Assembly: GCF_015910445.1 (NCBI RefSeq) | Contig: NZ_CP048882.1 | Span: 3,162,001-3,226,000 of the forward strand | Length of the DNA: 64,000 nucleotides | Origin: Streptomyces bathyalis | GTDB lineage: Bacteria > Actinomycetota > Actinomycetes > Streptomycetales > Streptomycetaceae | Reading direction: 5' to 3' | Shown: positions 58,953-64,000 of the stretch, piece by piece | Layout of the letters: every line of letters begins with the position of its first letter | Position numbering within the stretch: the first letter of the stretch is position 1 | Made by a program: the position numbers and the translations under genes | Notes under the pieces: model-generated | Seen by the model: the letters and a program-made list of their open reading frames with translations, nothing else | What the model was told of the DNA's origin: nothing | Databases searched by the model: none

Positions 58953-61379
58953 TCAGCCGGCCGTGACCGGGTCACCCGGCTTCGCCGTGCTCTCCGTCTC
59001 GTTGCCGGCGTCACCGCTGCCGTTTCCCGCGTCCGTGTCGCTCATGGCGATACCGCGGCGCTTGGAGATGTAGACGGCACCGACGATGACTCCCGCGGAG
59101 AGCAGCGCGACGACGGCGCGCACGCCGACGCTTGCGTCGTCCCCGTGGGAGAACTGGATCACGGCGGGCGCGATGAGCAGCGCCACGAGGTTCATGACCT
59201 TCAGCAACGGGTTGATCGCCGGGCCCGCGGTGTCCTTGAACGGGTCGCCGACCGTGTCGCCGATGATGGTGGCCTCGTGGGCCTCGCTGCCCTTGCCGCC
59301 GTGGTGCCCGTCCTCGACGAGCTTCTTGGCGTTGTCCCAGGCACCACCGGAGTTGGCCAGGAAGACGGCCATCAGCGTGCCCGCACCGATCGCACCGGCG
59401 AGGAACGCCGCCAGAGCACCGGCACCGAAGGTGAAGCCCACCAGGATCGGCGACAGCACGGCCAGCAGACCGGGCGTCGTCAGCTCCCGCAGGGCGTCCT
59501 TCGTGCAGATGTCGACGACGCGTCCGTACTCCGGCTTCTCGGTGTAGTCCATGATCCCGGGCTTCTCACGGAACTGCCGCCGGACCTCGTAGACCACCGC
59601 ACCCGCGGAACGCGACACCGCGTTGATCGCCAGCCCCGAGAAGAGGAAGACGACCGCGGCGCCGAGCATCAGCCCGACGAGCGTGCTGGGCTGCGCGATG
59701 TCCAGGAGCTGCAGCATCTTGTTGCTGCTCTCGCCGGCCTCGCTCAGCGCGCTGACGAGCTCCGTGCGGTACGAACCGAAGAGCGCCGCCGCGGCCAGTA
59801 CGGCCGTGGCGATGGCAATGCCCTTGGTGATCGCCTTGGTGGTGTTGCCCACCGCGTCGAGGTCGGTGAGCACCTGGGCGCCCGCACCCTCGACGTCGCC
59901 GGACATCTCGGCGATGCCCTGCGCGTTGTCGGAGACCGGGCCGAAGGTGTCCATGGCGACGATGACGCCGACCGTGGTCAGCAGACCGGTGCCCGCGAGG
60001 GCCACGGCGAAGAGCGCCAGCATCACGGTGCCGCCTCCGAGGAGGAAGGCGCCGTAGACGCTCAGACCGATCAGCAGAGCCGTGTAGACGGCCGACTCGA
60101 GACCGATGGACATGCCCGACAGGATGACGGTGGCCGGGCCGGTCAGCGACGTGCGGCCGATGTCCCGCACGGGCTTGCGGTTGGTCTCGGTGAAGTAGCC
60201 GGTCAGCTGCTGGATCACCGCGGCGAGCACGATGCCGATGGCGACGGCGACGATCGCGAGGACCCGCGGGTCGCCGCTGTGGCCGAGGATCTCCTGCGCA
60301 TCGCTGCCCCCGACGCCCTTGAGGTCGGCGTAGCTGGAGGGGAGATACGTGAACGCCGCGATGGCGACGAGAACCAGGGAGATCACCGCGGAGATGAAGA
60401 ACCCGCGGTTGATGGCGGTCATGCCGCTGCGGTCCTTGGTGCGCGGTGCCACGGCGAAGACGCCGATCATGGCGGTGATCACGCCGATGGCCGGAACCAT
60501 CAGCGGGAACGCGAGACCGTCGTTGCCGAAGACCGCCGTGCCCAGGATGAGCGCGGCGACCAGCGTCACGGCGTACGACTCGAAGAGGTCGGCCGCCATG
60601 CCGGCGCAGTCACCGACGTTGTCGCCGACGTTGTCCGCGATGGTCGCGGCGTTACGCGGGTCGTCCTCGGGGATGCCCTGCTCGACCTTGCCGACGAGGT
60701 CGGCACCGACGTCCGCGGCCTTGGTGAAGATGCCGCCGCCGACACGCATGAACATCGCGATGAGCGCGGCGCCGAGGCCGAAGCCCTCCAGCACCTTGGG
60801 GGCGTCCGCGGCGTAGACGAGCACGACGCAGGCCGCACCCAGCAGACCGAGGCCGACCGTGAACATGCCGACGACGCCGCCCGTGCGGAAGGCGATCTTC
60901 ATGGCCTTGTGCGAGACCTTGGTGAGATCCGCGGGGGGCTCGCCCTCACCGGGGGTCGCCTCACGGGCGGCCGCGGCCACTCGTACGTTGCTGCGCACTG
61001 CAAGCCACATGCCGATATAGCCGGTGGCCGCGGAGAATGCCGCACCCACCAGGAAGAACAGCGAGCGTCCTACACGCTGGCTCATGTCATCGGCAGGCAA
61101 CAGGAACAACAGGAAGAAGACGACGACGGCGAAAATGCCGAGGGTGCGCAACTGGCGGGCAAGATAGGCATTCGCGCCTTCCTGCACAGCAGCAGCGATC
61201 TTCTTCATGCTGTCGGTGCCCTCGCTCGCGGCGAGTACTTGACGGACCAGCACGACGGCGACGCCGAGAGCTGCCAGGGCGACCAGGGCGATCACGATGA
61301 CGAGACCGCGATTGCCAGTGGTCAACATGGCATCAGCGAGGTGCTGGTGGTTCTGGGATGGGCTGAGGTGCCCCGCCAT
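58953..61379 (-). CDS. hppA: Membrane-bound H+-translocating pyrophosphatase
   Basis: 808 residues, about 16 membrane helices. The pyrophosphate-binding motif DVGADLVGKVE and the acidic motifs EDDPRNAATIADNVGDNVGD are intact. The GNTTKAITKG sequence carries Lys at the site that separates K+-independent (Lys) from K+-dependent (Ala) enzymes, so this is a K+-insensitive proton pump. It couples PPi hydrolysis to proton export. ATG 61379 has AAGGAGG directly upstream. It is monocistronic, with a long AT-richer upstream region. Confidence 0.95.
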   Translation of the reverse strand: MAGHLSPSQNHQHLADAMLTTGNRGLVIVIALVALAALGVAVVLVRQVLAASEGTDSMKKIAAAVQEGANAYLARQLRTLGIFAVVVFFLLFLLPADDMSQRVGRSLFFLVGAAFSAATGYIGMWLAVRSNVRVAAAAREATPGEGEPPADLTKVSHKAMKIAFRTGGVVGMFTVGLGLLGAACVVLVYAADAPKVLEGFGLGAALIAMFMRVGGGIFTKAADVGADLVGKVEQGIPEDDPRNAATIADNVGDNVGDCAGMAADLFESYAVTLVAALILGTAVFGNDGLAFPLMVPAIGVITAMIGVFAVAPRTKDRSGMTAINRGFFISAVISLVLVAIAAFTYLPSSYADLKGVGGSDAQEILGHSGDPRVLAIVAVAIGIVLAAVIQQLTGYFTETNRKPVRDIGRTSLTGPATVILSGMSIGLESAVYTALLIGLSVYGAFLLGGGTVMLALFAVALAGTGLLTTVGVIVAMDTFGPVSDNAQGIAEMSGDVEGAGAQVLTDLDAVGNTTKAITKGIAIATAVLAAAALFGSYRTELVSALSEAGESSNKMLQLLDIAQPSTLVGLMLGAAVVFLFSGLAINAVSRSAGAVVYEVRRQFREKPGIMDYTEKPEYGRVVDICTKDALRELTTPGLLAVLSPILVGFTFGAGALAAFLAGAIGAGTLMAVFLANSGGAWDNAKKLVEDGHHGGKGSEAHEATIIGDTVGDPFKDTAGPAINPLLKVMNLVALLIAPAVIQFSHGDDASVGVRAVVALLSAGVIVGAVYISKRRGIAMSDTDAGNGSGDAGNETESTAKPGDPVTAG

Positions 61380-62087
61380 TCGTCCTCCTTGACGCTTGGC
61401 GCAGGGGCGCGCGGTTCGGTGGCCGGCTCCTGCTTGCAAAGATGTGGACGGATTGTAGGGATCAGCTCAGGAACAAAACAGTGCACCGTTTCGGCGAACC
61501 GCGACCAACAGCGGAGATCAAATGGAGTTCGTGTGGCGAATTCGCTCGCACGAGGTAGCTTTACAAAAACGTTGACACTGTAAAAAATGATCGCTGCGAG
61601 AGCCCCGCAGGCCCCATTTTTCACATCAAAACAGTTCAGGGATTCCCTCTTCACCCCGGGTCGGCGACCCCGGCGGATACCGCTCAGCGCTGGGTCAGAT
61701 GTGACGCATGTGGCCTGTGCGGTGATCTGAGAGTGCTTGATGAAGATCCCGCAACATCTTGCTACCGCTTCGGCAGTGAGCCTCGGTCGAGCAGCGAAAT
61801 GCCTGGTCACCGCGTTGGCTGGGGGTTTGTGAGCCGGGTGGTGGGAAGATCCCGAACTCCCCCTCCCTGACTGCTGCTGGGGAGTCGTTCCGCCGCCGCG
61901 ATTCGGACGCTGTGCCGGGGGTTCCTGGGATTTCGGCCACCCGCTCAGGCCGCCGGTCGGTGGCGGGTTGGTGGCCGGGGCGGTGGTCCCTCAGCCGGCC
62001 TTCGAGTGGCCCATCCGTCAGGGGCGGCGGGGTCGCTCTTCGATCCGTGCCGTGAGCGGGGGTGCGGAGACCGTTGGCTGCGGCGTG
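61380..62087. other. Long intergenic region upstream of hppA
   Basis: About 700 bases, with an unusually AT-rich stretch at 61561-61640 (including ACAAAAACGTTGACACTG and TTTTTCACATCAAAACAG). It is probably the hppA promoter region. On the minus strand TTTACA and TAAAGC are spaced about 15 nt near 61575-61600, a weak sigma-70-like pair. Short frames are present but not convincing. An unannotated small RNA is possible. Confidence 0.4.
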
Positions 62088-62540
62088 TCAGGGGAGCACC
62101 GGCTCCGGCGCCACCGGCCAACTCATGCGGATCAACCCGCCGTTCCCGTCCGCGGTCACCTCGACGTCGTCGACGAGACCGCTGATCACCGCGAGGCCCA
62201 TCTCGCCCTCGGCCTCCTCGTCGTCGGCCGGGCCCGCGGACGCCGGGGTGGAGGCGTCGGAGCCGGCTTTGCCGTGTGCGGCGCCTGCTGTCGAGGTCCC
62301 GTCACCGACCTCGATGGAGAACTTCTTCTCGTCCTCGATGAGCGCCACGCGCACAGGGCTTTCGACACCGTGGAGCACATGCAGCCCGACCGCGCGCGAA
62401 CATGCCTCGCCGACCGCGAGCCGGACCTCGTCGAGCACAGCCTCGTCGACCCCCGCACGCCGCGCGACCGCGGCAGCCACCAGCCTCGCCGTACGTACAT
62501 GCTCCGGCAGCGCGCTGAATCGGAGTTCCACGATGGCCAT
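62088..62540 (-). CDS. RsbW/SpoIIAB-like anti-sigma factor kinase
   Basis: 150 residues with a HATPase_c fold (MAIVELRFSALPEHVRTARL; LAVGEACSRAV; GLAVISGLVDDVEV). The protein family binds sigma factors and phosphorylates STAS antagonists such as BldG. The N-box is E-A-C-S-R-A, with Arg where the ATP/Mg-contacting Asn usually stands, and the acidic insert (about 115-130) is low-complexity. ATG 62540. It lies 103 bp downstream of bldG on the same strand and is co-regulated with it in Streptomyces; it corresponds to the protein called ApgA/SCO3548 in S. coelicolor, by memory. Confidence 0.85.
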   Translation of the reverse strand: MAIVELRFSALPEHVRTARLVAAAVARRAGVDEAVLDEVRLAVGEACSRAVGLHVLHGVESPVRVALIEDEKKFSIEVGDGTSTAGAAHGKAGSDASTPASAGPADDEEAEGEMGLAVISGLVDDVEVTADGNGGLIRMSWPVAPEPVLP

Positions 62541-62643
62541 GCCATCCCCCTCGAACTTTCCTTGAACACATTCCCGGGCACCGGGCTCCAAGAGCCCGGC
62601 ACCTCCAACGTCGTTCCGGTATCCGGTCCGCGTCCTGCGGACG

Positions 62644-62985
62644 TCAGTCGGTCGCCGCGACGGCCTCGTCCACGGATCCGTGGATCGGGAACACCTTGGT
62701 CAGACCGGTGATACGGAAGATCTTGAGAATGCGCTCCTGGTTGCACACCAGGCGCAGCGAGCCTTCGTGAGCACGCACCCGCTTGAGCCCGCCGACGAGC
62801 ACACCCAGCCCGGTGGAGTCCAGGAAGTCGACGCCTTCCATGTCCACGACGAGGTGGTAGCTCCCGTCGTTCACAAGCTCGACCAGCTGCTCGCGCAGCT
62901 TGGGCGCGGTGTATACATCAATCTCGCCACCGACCTCGACGATCGTCCGATCGCCTACGGTCCGGGTCGACAGGGACAGGTCCAC
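62644..62985 (-). CDS. bldG: Anti-sigma factor antagonist BldG (STAS domain)
   Basis: 113 residues, the exact size I recall for S. coelicolor BldG. The STAS domain includes the phosphorylation-site loop [15 protein letters not shown] (Ser57 by homology) and the [10 protein letters not shown] strand. BldG is released from phosphorylation to sequester anti-sigma factors, controlling aerial growth and antibiotic production. GTG 62985, with GGAGG 7 nt upstream. The RsbW-like partner follows. Confidence 0.95.
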   Translation of the reverse strand: MDLSLSTRTVGDRTIVEVGGEIDVYTAPKLREQLVELVNDGSYHLVVDMEGVDFLDSTGLGVLVGGLKRVRAHEGSLRLVCNQERILKIFRITGLTKVFPIHGSVDEAVAATD

Positions 62986-63205
62986 GGATCCTCCAGCACC
63001 TTGCTATCGAGTCGTCCACCAACTGAGACATCCCGGCCGAGGAAAGGCCGGGACAGCAGGCGGATCGGCAGCCGCAGAAGCATTCAATCACTTACCGGCC
63101 TGCACGCACGACGCCTTGCTGTCTTTGTGCGTCGTGCAGGTGACACCGCCGGAGTCCACGGCCGGCCGACCCCAGCCGGCCGGCACGAGCGTACGCTCAC
63201 CTGCT
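62986..63205. promoter_or_regulatory. Divergent promoter region bldG / helicase
   Basis: 220 bases between two divergent genes. A stem GCACGACGC / GCGTCGTGC lies near 63103-63145, and the minus strand holds a tiny frame (ending ...[13 protein letters not shown]) that I do not consider reliable. No consensus promoter could be fixed. Confidence 0.35.
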
Positions 63206-64000
63206 GTGCCCTCCCGCAACGTCCCGGAAAGCGATCCCCGCACGGTGCTCGCCCGACTCACCGCCGGGGACGGCCGGGCTGCGCGTATCACCCATACGGA
63301 GCACTTGCCCCCGCGAACAGGCCGCCATGCCGCCTGGCCCGAGCAGATCCGGCCCGAAGTGGCCGCCGCCGTAAGGGAGTCGGGCATCGAGCGGCTCTGG
63401 GAACACCAGGCGCGGGCCGCCCGGCACGCTCTGCGCGGGGAGTCAGTGATCATTGCCACAGGCACCGCCTCGGGCAAGTCGCTCTCGTATCTCATGCCTG
63501 TGCTCAGCTCTCTCCTCGACGGCGCGGAAAGCGGCGCGGGCGGCTCCGCCGGACATACGGATGACGTGGGCGAGGGTGCGGGGGCCGGGGGCGGCTCGCG
63601 GGACGGGGCGGCGCCCGACTGCGGAGCCGGGCTGGAGGGCGAAGCGCGGGCCCGGGGCAGGACCGGGCAGCGGCGGGGCGGGACGGGCAGCCGCGGAAGT
63701 ACCGCGCTGTATCTGGCCCCGACCAAGGCACTCGCCGCCGACCAGCGCCGCGCCGTCACCGAACTGGCCGCGCCGCTCGGCACGGCCGTACGCGCCGCCG
63801 TCTTCGACGGGGACACACCCGTCGAAGAGCGCGAGTGGGTGCGGGTCTTCGCCAACTACGTGCTCACCAACCCGGACATGCTGCACCGGGGCATACTCCC
63901 GGTCCACGCCCGTTGGGCCTCCTTCCTGCGCTCGCTGCGCTATGTCGTCATCGACGAATGCCACACCTACCGCGGGGTGTTCGGCTCCCACATCGCCCAG
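63206..64000 (+). CDS. DEAD/DEAH-box helicase (DUF1998-type), 5' part
   Basis: 265 codons are visible before the window ends. The Q-motif/N-terminus [19 protein letters not shown] is followed by motif [18 protein letters not shown], motif Ia [14 protein letters not shown], motif Ib VLTNPDMLH, and motif [17 protein letters not shown] (DECH in place of DEAH). A Gly-rich insert (about 115-165) follows motif I. Large SF2 helicase with predicted roles in DNA repair; the DUF1998 C-terminus would lie beyond the window. GTG 63206 fits the start; divergent from bldG, as in S. coelicolor (SCO3550). Confidence 0.88.
   Translation, partial: MPSRNVPESDPRTVLARLTAGDGRAARITHTEHLPPRTGRHAAWPEQIRPEVAAAVRESGIERLWEHQARAARHALRGESVIIATGTASGKSLSYLMPVLSSLLDGAESGAGGSAGHTDDVGEGAGAGGGSRDGAAPDCGAGLEGEARARGRTGQRRGGTGSRGSTALYLAPTKALAADQRRAVTELAAPLGTAVRAAVFDGDTPVEEREWVRVFANYVLTNPDMLHRGILPVHARWASFLRSLRYVVIDECHTYRGVFGSHIAQ

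Noticed and set aside
58938..61583. 881-codon frame on the plus strand opposite hppA
   Set aside because: Rich in Asp/Gly/Arg/His, typical of antisense to a membrane-protein gene. hppA on the minus strand is unambiguous.
61695..61940. 81-codon minus-strand frame between hppA and the anti-sigma gene
   Set aside because: No ribosome binding site, unstructured composition, and atypical third-position usage.
1..64000. CRISPR array
   Set aside because: No regularly spaced 25-40 bp repeats with unique spacers seen. The repeat arrays present (33280-33421 and 40075-40246) are short-motif clusters.

Overview
The window reads as chromosomal DNA of a high-GC actinomycete, almost certainly a Streptomyces. 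Evidence: about 70% GC, strong third-position GC bias, many GTG/TTG starts, WhiB-, BldG- and WYL-type regulators, and a right-hand block (holB, tmk fused to a membrane domain, topA, a methyltransferase, a small lipoprotein, hppA, an RsbW-like kinase, bldG, a DEAD/DEAH helicase) in the order I remember for the S. coelicolor SCO3540-SCO3550 neighbourhood. That comparison is from memory and was not checked.

Layout. 1-16.3 kb is chromosomal: an APH-fold kinase, a large zinc-ribbon membrane protein, a UvrA-like ABC-F/UvrA paralogue divergent from a WYL regulator, an XRE regulator divergent from an SDR oxidoreductase, a histidine kinase/response regulator pair followed by an ABC ATPase and FtsX-type permease, and a secreted S33 peptidase. 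16.895-46.764 kb is an integrated element of about 29.8 kb, bounded by a 43-bp direct repeat of the 3' half of a tRNA-Thr(CGT) gene. The tRNA is intact at the right edge. 46.9-64.0 kb is the conserved chromosomal block.

Inside the element, the core (26.1-41.7 kb) is an actinomycete integrative and conjugative element (AICE). It has a Nudix + XRE pair, a KorSA-like GntR repressor with a palindromic operator, an excisionase-like protein, and a long translationally coupled run of small genes that includes a WhiB protein, a GGDEF diguanylate cyclase and a DEDDh exonuclease. It continues with spread-type membrane proteins, an FtsK/TraB-type DNA translocase, an unusual DnaB_N-DUF3987 replication protein, a phased GTCAGC iteron-like array, and a tyrosine integrase. 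The left cargo (17.3-26 kb) looks like a defence island. It holds an EVE-like/HNH nuclease with MazG, divergent from a PD-(D/E)XK-DUF2075 helicase, and then a lower-GC cassette of a Beta-family protein, a pentapeptide-repeat protein fused to a PD-(D/E)XK nuclease, and a stand-alone Mrr-like nuclease. The right cargo (42.2-46.4 kb) carries small membrane proteins, a frameshifted gene, and three unknown genes including an HTH regulator of a type often seen near conflict systems.

Working model: integrase and Xis act on the tRNA-Thr att site. GntR and XRE/Nudix proteins control excision, replication and entry exclusion. The DnaB_N-DUF3987 protein probably acts at the adjacent GTCAGC array. The TraB-like translocase with its membrane partners moves DNA between hyphae. 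The nuclease-rich cargo would protect the host or the element against competing DNA. All functions are inferred from sequence reading alone; no database searches were run.
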